DNA from: Chelatococcus asaccharovorans
GTDB lineage: Bacteria > Pseudomonadota > Alphaproteobacteria > Rhizobiales > Beijerinckiaceae
Assembly (NCBI RefSeq): GCF_003201475.1
Contig: NZ_QJJK01000021.1
Coordinates: 1 to 64,000 of the forward strand
Direction of reading: 5' to 3'
Length of the DNA stretch: 64,000 nucleotides
Shown: one piece after another, positions 1 through 8,122 of the stretch
Numbering within the stretch: position 1 is the stretch's first letter
Layout of the letters: every line of letters begins with the position of its first letter
Program-made: the position numbers and the translations under genes
Notes under the pieces: model-generated
Database searches by the model: none
Seen by the model: the letters and a program-made list of their open reading frames with translations, nothing else
What the model was told of the DNA's origin: nothing

Positions 1-40
1 TCTGCCATCACGCCAATCCTAACCGGACCTTCAACTGTCG

Positions 41-673
41 TTGCCGGAATGTTCCTTTCGTTGTCGTTTTTCAACAGCTATGAGGTCATTGGGCCAGATT
101 CGCGATGCCGAGCGCGATATCGACATCTCGACGCGCCGCATCGCGGAAATTGGCCAGGACATCGAGCGTCTTGTTCCGACCGACGGCGCTGCTTTCACGA
201 TGAACGTGACGGACACCTCCTACGCCGGGCGCAAGGAGGCGGGCAGGGCTCTGATGAAGGAGATTCTGACGCTCGTGCAATTGCAGCAGGAGGGCGAGGC
301 GATCATCGCCTCGGTCGGCGGCTTCGATCTCGAATATGAAGGCCAGCGTTTCGGCAAGGACGGCTATCGCTACACCACCATGCTGCTGCGAACCAACGCC
401 GAATACGAGATCGATTTGCCCATGACGGTGACGCCGCTCGGCGCGGTCGCCCGGCTCGAACATGCGCTCGACGATTTCGAGGGGGAGCAGGAGCGCTATC
501 GCCAGCGTCTTGCCGATGCGCGCCGCCGGCTCGCCTCCTATCAGTCTCGGGGGGAGGGCGAGTTCGCCTTCGCCGACGAACTCGCCGACAAGCGTCGGCA
601 GCTCGTGGAGATCGAGCGGGCTCTGGCGCTCGACGTCGAGGATGCGGCAGCGCCGAGCGCGCTCGCGGCTTGA
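41..673 (+). pseudogene. C-terminal remnant of a large plasmid-type helicase/DNA methylase protein
   Basis: From about residue 20 to the end the product resembles the extreme C-terminus of the very large (about 1,500 residue) SNF2/DEAD helicase-methylase proteins carried by rhizobial plasmids, including a GRALMKEIL stretch, a YEIDLPMTVTPLGA stretch and a final helical region (EGEQERYRQRL). Helicase and methylase motifs are absent. The frame is closed upstream by a stop at 20-22, so the gene does not simply run off the window edge. Possible starts are TTG 41 or ATG 83. The first 20 residues do not look like this family, so the homologous part seems to begin abruptly near base 100. Family assignment is from memory of such proteins; truncation is seen directly. 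Confidence 0.55.
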
Positions 674-976
674 ACCGAGCCTACGACCTGGCTGAGGTCA
701 GAGCGTTCCGGACGAAAAGCAGGAAATAGAGAAAAGGAGGGGGAAACCTCCTCGCAGAGCGGCCTGACCGGCAACGCTGTCGCTCAATCGCGGCCAGCGC
801 GATCCCGTCCCGTCGTCCTTCGCGGGGCTGTGAGCCCCGCTTGTCCGACCGGGCAGGGATGCTCGCCCGCAATTGTGCCGGTCTGCCCGCTCCGCGGGCC
901 GGAGGGTGTCTTCGGGAAGAAGACGACAAAAGGACGGGCGGAAGGCCGCGTCCGCAACCCTTGAAGGAGCAATTCC
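674..976 (+). other. Leader of the parB-like gene, no gene seen
   Basis: About 300 bases without a credible coding frame. It is GC-rich and can form several hairpins, for example GGAGG/CCTCC at 736-752. It ends in a good ribosome binding site (AAGGAG, 964-969) for the next gene. No clear -35/-10 pair is visible. Confidence 0.5.
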
Positions 977-2656
977 ATGCGTCTCATGAAGGTCGACCCG
1001 CGTGCGCTGAAGGAGAATCCCGACCGCATGCGCCAGACGAAATCCACGCCGCAGGCCGATGCACTGCTGCTGGCGACCATCAAGGCGGTCGGCATCGTGC
1101 AGCCTCCTGTCATCGCGCCCGAAACCGGCGGCGGCAATGGCTACATCATCGATTCCGGCCATCGGCGCGTGAAGCAGGCGATCGCTGCGGGTCTTGAGGA
1201 AATCGACGTGCTGGTCGTCGAGGCCGCGAACGACAATGGCGCCATGCGCTCGATGGTGGAGAACCTGGCGCGGGAGGCGCTTAATCCCGTTGACCAATGG
1301 CGCGCGATCGAGCGGCTTGTCGCGCTCGGCTGGACCGAGGAAGCGATCGCCGTGGCGCTCGCACTGCCGGTCCGCCAGATCAAGAAGCTGCGCCTGCTCG
1401 CCAACGTGCTGCCGGCGATGCTCGATCAGATGGCCAGGGGCGACATGCCGAACGAGCAGCAGCTTCGTACGATCGCGGCGGCTTCGCTCGAGGAGCAGCA
1501 GCAGGTCTGGAAGGCGAACAAGCCGAAAAAGGGTGATCCGCAGGTGTCGTGGTGGAGCGTTGCGCAGGCGCTGCAGAAGAAGCGGATGTATGCCCGCGAC
1601 GCCAGCTTCGGCGACGATCTGGCCCAGGCCTATGGCATCGAATGGACCGAGGATCTGTTCGCGCCGGCCGATCAGGACAGCCGCTACACCACCAATGTCG
1701 AGGCGTTCCTCGGCGCTCAGCAGGAATGGATGACCAACCATCTCCCGAAAAAGGGGATCATCACCGAGCAGAATAGCTGGGGTCAGCCCGAACTGCCCAG
1801 GAAGGCCGAGCGCGTTCACGGCAAACCGGGCAAGGGCGATTGCACGGCTATGTATATTGATCGCGACGGCAAGGTGCAGTCGGTGCATTACCGGATGCCC
1901 GAGCCGAAGAAGCCGAAGGGGAAGTCGGCGGCTGGTTCGCACGGCACTGACGAGAACGACGTTGGTTCTGTCGCGAAACCCCGTCCCGATGTCACGCACA
2001 AGGGCATTGAGATGATCGGCGACTACCGCACCGATGCGCTGCGCGAAGCGCTCGGCCGCGCGCCGATCGAGGATGACATGCTGATGGCGCTGTTGATCCT
2101 CGCCTTCGCGGGGCAGAACGTGTCGGTCACGAGGGGCGCAGGCAGCGGCAACTACGGCCACGGCAAGCTCGCCAGGCATGGTGTCATGCTGTTCGATGCC
2201 GAGGGCAAGCTCGCCTTCGATATGGACACGCTGCGCGTCGTGGCCCGTTCCATGCTGATCGACGTGTTCTCTTGCCGGGAGAACGCCAGCAAGAGCGGCA
2301 TCGTCGCCCGCATCGCGGGCGAGGCGATCGGCGCGAATGCGTTCCTGCCGAACATGGGTACGGAGGACTTCCTCTCGTGCCTGTCGCGTCCCGCGCTTGA
2401 AGCCTCGTGCAAGGACACGCCGGTCCTTCCGCGCCAGAGGGTGAAGGACACGCGCGCAGCGCTCGTCGAGCATTTCAAGGAAGGGCACTTCGTTCATTCC
2501 GCAGCGCTCTTCGCTCCGGATGCCGCCGGCCTCTCGCACTGGCTGTCCTCCCACGCTGCCGCGAACGAGGATGACGAGCCGGGGGAGGACATCGACATGG
2601 TCGCAGAGGACCCGGCCGATGAGGAGGCTGGCGAATATCTGGAGGCGGCCGAATAG
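977..2656 (+). CDS. ParB/RepB/Spo0J-family nuclease-domain protein
   Basis: A 559-residue protein with an N-terminal ParB/Srx-type domain (about residues 1-110). It has the GHRR motif at 61-64 and the ENLAR box near 95-99, followed by a helix-turn-helix segment at about 118-145. The remaining 400 residues are a long extension not found in chromosomal ParB. Proteins of this shape accompany Ti-type transfer regions on rhizobial plasmids and ICEs; no parA lies beside it, so a role in partition is not certain and a regulatory or nuclease role is possible. Start chosen at ATG 977, 8 bases after AAGGAG. The long antisense frame opposite (698-2821) is a shadow caused by codon bias. Confidence 0.85.
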   Translation: MRLMKVDPRALKENPDRMRQTKSTPQADALLLATIKAVGIVQPPVIAPETGGGNGYIIDSGHRRVKQAIAAGLEEIDVLVVEAANDNGAMRSMVENLAREALNPVDQWRAIERLVALGWTEEAIAVALALPVRQIKKLRLLANVLPAMLDQMARGDMPNEQQLRTIAAASLEEQQQVWKANKPKKGDPQVSWWSVAQALQKKRMYARDASFGDDLAQAYGIEWTEDLFAPADQDSRYTTNVEAFLGAQQEWMTNHLPKKGIITEQNSWGQPELPRKAERVHGKPGKGDCTAMYIDRDGKVQSVHYRMPEPKKPKGKSAAGSHGTDENDVGSVAKPRPDVTHKGIEMIGDYRTDALREALGRAPIEDDMLMALLILAFAGQNVSVTRGAGSGNYGHGKLARHGVMLFDAEGKLAFDMDTLRVVARSMLIDVFSCRENASKSGIVARIAGEAIGANAFLPNMGTEDFLSCLSRPALEASCKDTPVLPRQRVKDTRAALVEHFKEGHFVHSAALFAPDAAGLSHWLSSHAAANEDDEPGEDIDMVAEDPADEEAGEYLEAAE

Positions 2657-2749
2657 CGCCGCCCCCGTTTCACCTTCCGAATGATCCACCGCCGCCGGCC
2701 AAACCGGCGGCGGTTCTGTTTCCACACCTGCGCAAACACGGAGGACATC

Positions 2750-3226
2750 ATGTCCGCGCATACAATCTTCGACAACGCACCCATCGGTTCGATCGTCGCC
2801 TGGTCCGATGGCACGCCGCAACCGCCGGCGCGCTTCAACAAGAAGCTATCGACCTGGCGGTCCAACAACAGCCGGGGTCGGCTGACCCGCAAGCAGGGCG
2901 AACGAGGCGTCGGCAACATCGCGGTGCCCGCCTGCTTCACGCTGCACGAGGCCGACTATGGCGCCGGCGGCGTCATCGCCATCCGCGTCCATCGGACGTT
3001 CTCGCTGGATTCGAAGCTCCACTTCACCATCGTCGAACGTCCGGCCATCGGCTCGGTCCGTGTGTTCGCCGGTGCCGGCGATCACGCCGAACTCGTCTAT
3101 CTCGCGACCCACGAGGCCGACGCGAAGGAGTGGCTGTCACGCCACGGCTATCCCCGCGCCGTGCTCGAAGAAGTCACCGCCGACGAGGTCGGCGCCGACG
3201 TCATCGAGGGGAGGGCAGCGGCATGA
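2750..3226 (+). CDS. Plasmid-type hypothetical protein
   Basis: 158 residues, soluble, no signal peptide. It starts at ATG 2750 behind GGAGGACATC. The sequence is of a type repeatedly found next to the ParB-like gene in alphaproteobacterial mobile elements, but I know no function. Its stop overlaps the next start (ATGA at 3223-3226), so the two are probably translationally coupled. Confidence 0.75.
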   Translation: MSAHTIFDNAPIGSIVAWSDGTPQPPARFNKKLSTWRSNNSRGRLTRKQGERGVGNIAVPACFTLHEADYGAGGVIAIRVHRTFSLDSKLHFTIVERPAIGSVRVFAGAGDHAELVYLATHEADAKEWLSRHGYPRAVLEEVTADEVGADVIEGRAAA

Positions 3227-4107
3227 ACGCGCTCACCCACCTGAACGGCAATCTCGAAACCCCCGATATTTCGGGGGTTTCTTTTGGCCGCAGCGCTGAC
3301 GGCATGGCCGTCGCGCTCGTCGGCGACAATGCGTTCGCCATGGTCCCGGCCAGCGACGGCAAGCACTATCTCGCGACAGGCTGGCGAATCCGCAGGCCCA
3401 TGCCGGAATGGACCCGTAACGACTTTTATGGCCATTCCGGCGAGCTCGCCGATGCGGCGGCATTCCGAAATGCGGTCCTCGAACAGGCCGAGCACAGTCA
3501 GGAGAAGAAGGCGCTCGCTCGCCGCGATGCGCGGATCGCCGCGAGCACGCCGTGGGGTGCCTCGCAGGGCGCGACGATCTATGCCGATGGCGTCATCTTC
3601 TATGACACGGCCAGTCACGGCGGCTTTCACCTATCGGCCGAGCGCAATGCGCAGGTCCATCCGATACTGCGCGCCGATGGCGGCTGGTACGAGGAGGATG
3701 AGTGCTGGGCGATCGTCGCGATCCATTTCCCGCATCTGTTCACCAGCTTCGAACGCCGCTGCGCGGGGCGCACCATCAAGGATAGCTGGCCGGATGCCTG
3801 GGAGAAGATCTTCGGTACGGTCCTTGGACCTGGCGAATCCCGCGAGCGGGATCGCGTTGCTTTCGAGAAACAGCACGCGGCCGACTGGATCGTCATCGCG
3901 GCGATCACGTCCGACCATGAGAAGGGCTCCGTGGAGTGCGTCGCCACGCGCGGCGGGAAGCGTGGCCAGGCAGTCGAGGAACGACGCTTCCTCGTGCCGT
4001 CGACGGAGTATCGGGTCGGGCAATTCGGCTTCGTCATCGACGAAGCCCGCCATCGCGCATGGGACGGCCCTTCGGACTTCGTCGCCAGGCGCGGGAGCGC
4101 GCCATGA
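3223..4107 (+). CDS. DUF7007-type protein
   Basis: 294 residues. The central region (about 100-200) carries the family-like stretches WGASQGAT, SHGGFHLSAERN, GGWYEEDE and PDAWEKIFGT, which I recognise from DUF7007 proteins of rhizobial plasmids. The function of the family is unknown. It sits between two small hypotheticals with 4-base overlaps on both sides (3223-3226, 4104-4107), which points to one operon. Unusually, codons 12-20 lie inside a perfect terminator-like hairpin (3257-3280) followed by CTTTT; see the separate entry. Confidence 0.75.
   Translation: MNALTHLNGNLETPDISGVSFGRSADGMAVALVGDNAFAMVPASDGKHYLATGWRIRRPMPEWTRNDFYGHSGELADAAAFRNAVLEQAEHSQEKKALARRDARIAASTPWGASQGATIYADGVIFYDTASHGGFHLSAERNAQVHPILRADGGWYEEDECWAIVAIHFPHLFTSFERRCAGRTIKDSWPDAWEKIFGTVLGPGESRERDRVAFEKQHAADWIVIAAITSDHEKGSVECVATRGGKRGQAVEERRFLVPSTEYRVGQFGFVIDEARHRAWDGPSDFVARRGSAP
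3257..3285 (+). terminator. Intrinsic-terminator-like hairpin inside the start of the DUF7007 gene
   Basis: Stem AAACCCCCGA (3257-3266) pairs perfectly with TCGGGGGTTT (3271-3280) across a TATT loop and is followed by CTTTT (3281-3285). By shape this is a classic rho-independent terminator, but it lies about 35 bases inside an open reading frame. It could attenuate transcription of the downstream genes when translation is slow, or mark a later true start. Confidence 0.6.
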
Positions 4108-4433
4108 CCACTTCTCTTGACCGCCGTGCGCAGCTCGCCCGGATGGAGGAGGCGCGCAGGCAGACGCAGCGCCAGCTCGACATGATCGACCGGCAGATCA
4201 CGCGCCGCATGACGGCGTTGATCCCGCAATTGCAGCCGCGCCGCACGGCCTATCGGCGCGGAAAGCCGCCTGATCCGGGCGCGTTCCTCGAACGCTACCG
4301 TGCAAACCTCGCCGCCCTCTCGGCCGAGCGGCAGCCGGAGATCGACGCGCTCGCGCGGAAGCTGGCCCGGCAGGATCGGGCGATCGCGGCCTTTCGCGAG
4401 CGGCACGGCTCTTCGCCATCGCAGGCTGCGTGA
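4104..4433 (+). CDS. Small basic helical hypothetical protein
   Basis: 109 residues, rich in Arg, Ala and Gln. It is mostly predicted alpha-helical, with charged heptad-like stretches (ARMEEARRQTQRQLDMIDRQ) that suggest a short coiled coil. No signal peptide. It starts at ATG 4104 and overlaps the upstream stop by 4 bases, so it is the last gene of the 2750-4433 operon. Function unknown. Confidence 0.65.
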   Translation: MTTSLDRRAQLARMEEARRQTQRQLDMIDRQITRRMTALIPQLQPRRTAYRRGKPPDPGAFLERYRANLAALSAERQPEIDALARKLARQDRAIAAFRERHGSSPSQAA

Positions 4434-4892
4434 GGGCGGCGGCGCTGTCGGGCGGCAATGTCAGCGCCCGGCGATCGGCGGTCGCACATCCGGGAAGAGC
4501 GGGCATTGACGCCGAGGCCCATGCTGCGGCCGGCCGCCGCGATCTGGCGGAGATCCGGACATGCCCCCCTTTCCTGCGCTTGGTCGCCGGGATGACGCGG
4601 ATCCTTGCCAGCTCTCCCTTCGGTTTGAGGTTGCGCTCGTAAACCGGCGGCCGGCCGCTTCAAGGCCGCTTCGCGCCGCGTTGCGGCCGGAACGACCGAT
4701 CTCGGCAAAGCAGGCCCGCGGGTTGGCGCAGGGCCGTAGGCCCCGCTTGCCCGCAAGCCGGCTTCGCTCGACCTGGTCGCCCCGGACCCTGAAGCGTCCG
4801 TCTGACCGCCGGTTTTCCACGAGCTCACCCGAAGGGAGGGCCGGCAAGGGCCGGTACGAGCCTTCGGGACAACCGATGGAAAGGAAATCCGC
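4434..4892 (+). other. GC-rich structured leader, no gene seen
   Basis: Roughly 460 bases with no convincing frame. It contains many short inverted repeats built on GGCCG/CGGCC and GCTTGCCCGCAAGC-type hairpins, and ends with GGAAAGGAA ahead of the gene at 4893. The style matches the other long leaders of this backbone (before 977, 6645, 10396, 11033, 12512). Confidence 0.4.
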
Positions 4893-5474
4893 ATGTCCAG
4901 AACCGCTCCCCGCCAGACCGCCCGCGTCGTCCAGCTTCGCAAGGGCACAACCCTCGAAATGGTCCGGCTCGCCTGCCCGGATGCGGCCCAGGCCTTGATG
5001 ATCGCCGAGAGCTTCGGATCGCCGGTGCTCGACAGCGACGGCATCCGCGACCTGCACGAGCGGATGATCGTCGAGACCGCCGAGGCGCTCGGCGAAGGCC
5101 TCGGCGAGCGCGCGATGCAGATCCACCTCCAGCGCATCGTCGGGGCCTATGTCGGCTCCGCCCATGGGGCCGGCCAATTCTACTCCCGCGCGGTGACGGA
5201 AGCCCGCGACATGACGGCCAAGGCCGCCAACGACCTGCGCGACGAGGACCTCGATGGCCCCGTCGGTTTCGACAGCGCCGCGCAGCGCAAGCGCGAATTC
5301 GCCGCCGACATGGGGCTCCAGGCCCATGCCCTGCGGATGGCCGCCGAAGGCGCAGTCGCCGCCTACGAGCAGATCGTTGGCGAGCGCTGGAAGCCCTTCG
5401 AGCGTCCGGTCGAGCATCCCGGCCAGACCCTCGACCGCAAGGCGGCCGAATTGCAGATGGCGGCCCTCGGTTGA
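4893..5474 (+). CDS. Plasmid-type hypothetical protein
   Basis: 193 residues, soluble, rich in Ala and charged residues, mainly helical. No catalytic motif recognised. It has its own leader and ribosome binding site (GGAAAGGAA before ATG 4893) and is followed 10 bases later by a strong hairpin terminator, so it is probably a single-gene transcript. Similar-looking proteins occur beside ParB-like genes in rhizobial mobile elements; function unknown. Confidence 0.7.
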   Translation: MSRTAPRQTARVVQLRKGTTLEMVRLACPDAAQALMIAESFGSPVLDSDGIRDLHERMIVETAEALGEGLGERAMQIHLQRIVGAYVGSAHGAGQFYSRAVTEARDMTAKAANDLRDEDLDGPVGFDSAAQRKREFAADMGLQAHALRMAAEGAVAAYEQIVGERWKPFERPVEHPGQTLDRKAAELQMAALG

Positions 5475-5484
5475 GCCGCCCGTC

Positions 5485-5510
5485 GGGCGAGGCTTCGGCC
5501 TCGCCCCCTT
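5485..5510. terminator. Hairpin terminator with TTCG loop
   Basis: GGGCGAGGC (5485-5493) and GCCTCGCCC (5498-5506) form a perfect 9-bp stem with a TTCG tetraloop, followed by pyrimidines. It lies between the gene ending at 5474 (+) and the toxin gene ending at 5563 (-), so it can serve both. Confidence 0.7.
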
Positions 5511-5562
5511 CTTCCTTGCCGAACAGGCCGGTCCCGCAAGGGGCCAGCCTGTTCGCATGTCG

Positions 5563-6036
5563 CTATCGCACGCGCCCGGCTTTGGGGCTCAGCGGAAACA
5601 TTGCTGCATCGTCGTTCCACGGATCGAACACCGTCACGCCGGATGGCCTGGCGTCCTTCACGTTGCGCGTCACCAGATAGAGATCGTGTTCGAGCGCCGT
5701 CGCGGCCAGCATCGTGTCGATCACTGGCGGGGCGTGTCCGCTCGCCCGCTTGCCCTCTCCCGAAACCCTTCCCCATCGCCGGACGACTTCGTCGCTCAGC
5801 GAAAGGACACGATCGCCGAAGCGTTCGGCCAACGCGTCGCGCGCCGCGATATAACGCGGGCGCTCCGCATGACCGTCGGGAAGGTTGTGGATTCCCCTGT
5901 CGTATTCGCCAAGCGTCAGGACGCTGATGAAGAATGTCTCTTCTTCCTGTCCCGCGACCCAGCTCTTGACCGACGGCGCACCCTGCGGATTGATCAGAGC
6001 GGCGACGACGTTCGTATCGAGCAGCCAGCCCCTCAA
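5563..6036 (-). CDS. VapC-type PIN-domain toxin (ribonuclease)
   Basis: 157 residues with PIN-domain features: LLDTNVV at the N-terminus (first acidic residue), a central ISVLTLGE segment (conserved Glu), and DTMLAATAL then LVTRN near the C-terminus. PIN toxins of the VapC/FitB family are Mg-dependent RNases that block translation. The start overlaps the stop of the upstream antitoxin gene (ATGA, 6033-6036), the usual order antitoxin then toxin. About 20 residues longer than a typical VapC because of a C-terminal tail. Confidence 0.85.
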   Translation of the reverse strand: MRGWLLDTNVVAALINPQGAPSVKSWVAGQEEETFFISVLTLGEYDRGIHNLPDGHAERPRYIAARDALAERFGDRVLSLSDEVVRRWGRVSGEGKRASGHAPPVIDTMLAATALEHDLYLVTRNVKDARPSGVTVFDPWNDDAAMFPLSPKAGRVR

Positions 6037-6335
6037 AGCTCGACATCCCGGCCGCGATCCATCTCGCGCTCAAGATCGAGCCCGCCGAGATGCAGGCTCT
6101 CCATGAACTCGACGAACGGCAGCGTCGGCTTTTCCGGCACCAGGCGTTCGAACTCCTCGACGCTCATCACGACGACCGAATCGTGGCCGCGCACGGTCAC
6201 ACGCTGTGGACCATCCTCGCGCGCGTGGCGGACCACTTCGCTGAAGCGCGCTTTCGCGTCCTCGAGCTTCCACCGTCCCGCCGCCGGGCGGCGTCCGGCT
6301 TTCTTTATGTTCTTCAGTCCCGCCTGCTTGCTCAT
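6033..6335 (-). CDS. Phd/YefM-family antitoxin
   Basis: 100 residues. After a basic N-terminal extension comes the Phd/YefM fold signature (WKLEDAKARFSEVVRHA, then VTVRGHDSVVVMSVEEFERL). The C-terminal tail should bind the PIN toxin encoded by the next gene, with which it overlaps. Such antitoxins repress their own promoter, which fits the tandem CTAGTCAG repeats just upstream of this gene. Confidence 0.85.
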   Translation of the reverse strand: MSKQAGLKNIKKAGRRPAAGRWKLEDAKARFSEVVRHAREDGPQRVTVRGHDSVVVMSVEEFERLVPEKPTLPFVEFMESLHLGGLDLEREMDRGRDVEL

Positions 6336-6351
6336 TGGCTCGCACTTCTAC

Positions 6352-6375
6352 CTAGTCAGCTAGTCAGATATATAG
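6352..6375 (-). promoter_or_regulatory. Promoter/operator of the Phd-VapC operon
   Basis: Two adjacent copies of CTAGTCAG (6352-6359 and 6360-6367) are followed by the AT-rich ATATATAG. On the minus strand this places a TATA-like -10 and a tandem operator 17-40 bases upstream of the antitoxin start. Operator function is inferred from position. Confidence 0.55.
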
Positions 6376-6502
6376 CGCGGCCTGTGGCGTTGCGCCAGAT
6401 CGGGATGGGCAAGCGGGCAAAAAGAAAGCGGAGGAGCGCGCCCACCGCGGCCCGTCCCGGTTGGCGGTCCTGCCGGGGCCGGTGGCCCGCGCAACGGCTT
6501 CG

Positions 6503-6527
6503 CCGTCCTCCACTTCGTTCCGGCCCT
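6503..6527 (+). repeat. Leader repeat copy 1 (25 bp)
   Basis: CTCCACTTCGTTCCGGCCCT lies within a 25-base block that recurs at 10283-10307 with one mismatch. Both copies sit about 90-140 bases upstream of a gene start (6645 and 10396), in leaders of about 300 bases otherwise lacking genes, so a shared role in expression is likely. Confidence 0.65.
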
Positions 6528-6644
6528 TCCCGCCCGTCGCGATGCGACGGGCCCGGTCGGGTGCGCGCCCCTCCTGATCGCCCCGGCCACGGACCTCCGC
6601 GACGGGCCGCGATGGGCGCGGCCCCGACAAGGAGGTTTGAGAAC

Positions 6645-7571
6645 ATGACCAGCAAGGAAAAGGGCTCGCGCACCGACATCTATGCGCGGATCACCGAACG
6701 CATCGTCGCCGATCTCGAAAAAGGCGTGCGCCCATGGATGCAGCCATGGAACTCGGCGAACGCTATTGGCCGCGTGACGCGCCCGCTCCGCCACAACGGT
6801 TTGCCCTATAGCGGCATGAATGTGCTGTTGCTTTGGTCGGAAGCCCTGGCGCGCGGATTTTCAGCGCCCATCTGGATGACGTTCAAGCAGGCCATTGAGC
6901 TTGGAGGCGCGGTCCGCAAGGGCGAGAGCGGAACCATGGTGGTCTTCGCCAGCCGGTTCACGAAGACCGAAGTCGGTGTCGCCGGTGAAGAGTTCGACCG
7001 GGAAATCCCGTTCCTCAAAGCCTACACCGCATTCAATGTCGCGCAGATCGACGGGCTGCCCGCGCAATATTATGCGCAGGCCAAGCCTGTCCGTGATCCT
7101 GTCGAGCGGATCGAGCATGTCGATCGTTTCTTCGCCAACACCCGCGCGGTGATTCGGCATGGTGGCGACAGGGCGTTCTATTCTCCTGCTGGCGACTTCA
7201 TCCAGATGCCGCCTGTTGCAACTTTCCGGGATGCTGCTTCATACGTCGCGGTCTTGAGCCATGAGGCCACGCACTGGACGGCAGCTCCCCATCGCGTGAA
7301 CCGCGATCTGTCGCGCTACGGCAAGGATCGCACCGAGCGGGCGCGCGAGGAGCTGGTTGCCGAACTCGGAAGCTGCTTCCTCTGTGCGGATCTCGGCATT
7401 GTTCCGGAGCTCGAGCCGCGACCCGATCACGCATCGTACCTCGATTCCTGGTTGGCCGTCCTTGCCGACGACAAGAAGGCGATCTTCCAGGCCGCCGCCC
7501 ATGCGCAACGCGCCGTCACTTATCTGCACGATAGGCAGCCGTCGATTGCCGACGAGCGGGAGGCAGCATAA
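6645..7571 (+). CDS. ArdC-like antirestriction protein with zincin metallopeptidase domain
   Basis: 308 residues. The N-terminal domain (about 1-130; IYARITERIVADLEKG, RPWMQPW, GLPYSGMN) is the ArdC/DUF1738 single-strand DNA-binding type. The C-terminal half contains a zincin HEATH motif (LSHEATHW) and a following EELVAELGS segment that supplies a further metal ligand. ArdC proteins protect incoming plasmid DNA from restriction and bind ssDNA, which fits a conjugative element. Start at ATG 6645, 7 bases after AAGGAGG. The start of the next gene overlaps its last base. Confidence 0.85.
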   Translation: MTSKEKGSRTDIYARITERIVADLEKGVRPWMQPWNSANAIGRVTRPLRHNGLPYSGMNVLLLWSEALARGFSAPIWMTFKQAIELGGAVRKGESGTMVVFASRFTKTEVGVAGEEFDREIPFLKAYTAFNVAQIDGLPAQYYAQAKPVRDPVERIEHVDRFFANTRAVIRHGGDRAFYSPAGDFIQMPPVATFRDAASYVAVLSHEATHWTAAPHRVNRDLSRYGKDRTERAREELVAELGSCFLCADLGIVPELEPRPDHASYLDSWLAVLADDKKAIFQAAAHAQRAVTYLHDRQPSIADEREAA

Positions 7572-8122
7572 TGGCTGTCCTCCCCTCCCAGCGCCTGCTG
7601 ATCCTCGCCTGTTCAACGACGAAGCGCGACGGCCCGGCCACCATGCTGGCCATCGAACGCTATGACGGTCCCTTGTGGCGGACGCTGCGCGCCGTCGACC
7701 CTCATGGCGAGAAAGCTCAGGTCGCATTCCTCTCCGCCCATCTCGGCTTTCGTGCGGCCGCCACGCCGATCGCGATGTACGACGCCGAAATGACCCGGCA
7801 GATGGCCGCGGCCATGAAGGCTGGCAATCTCGGGACGCGCTGGCCGCGTCCCGAGACCCAGGACCAGATTGAGGAGGTTGGGCAGCATCCCGGAATGCAC
7901 ATCCATCGCCTTTGCGGTTATCACGGGCGTCAGACTTTCCGTGACGTTGCTCTTGTCGGTGGCCACCTCTATCGCGACGTGATGCGCCATCTCGTCGAGC
8001 TGTTCCGCATCGGCGGCTATGTCGCCGGCGACGCGCGGATCACCGAGATCAACGGCCCGATTGGGTTGATGCGGCGCGACCTCCGTCTTTGGATCGAAGG
8101 CGACGGCGGGGAGAAAGGCTGA
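7571..8122 (+). CDS. DUF6884-like protein
   Basis: 183 residues. It starts with LLILACSTTKRDG, followed by PLWRTLRA and AFLSAHLGFRAA, matching the pattern of DUF6884/YaaA-like proteins (conserved CS-x-K near the N-terminus, a PLF/W-x-x-LR stretch and a LSA-x-x-G stretch). Biochemical role not known to me; members often sit near nucleotide- or DNA-modification genes. It overlaps the ArdC stop (TAATG) and the next start (TGATG), so ArdC, this gene and the PAPS-reductase-like gene form one translationally coupled operon. Confidence 0.6.
   Translation: MAVLPSQRLLILACSTTKRDGPATMLAIERYDGPLWRTLRAVDPHGEKAQVAFLSAHLGFRAAATPIAMYDAEMTRQMAAAMKAGNLGTRWPRPETQDQIEEVGQHPGMHIHRLCGYHGRQTFRDVALVGGHLYRDVMRHLVELFRIGGYVAGDARITEINGPIGLMRRDLRLWIEGDGGEKG

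Noticed and set aside
698-2821. 707-codon open frame on the minus strand opposite the ParB-like gene
   Set aside because: It is the antisense of a clear ParB-type gene, its product is Arg/His/Leu-rich with no domain, and high-GC codon bias produces such frames.
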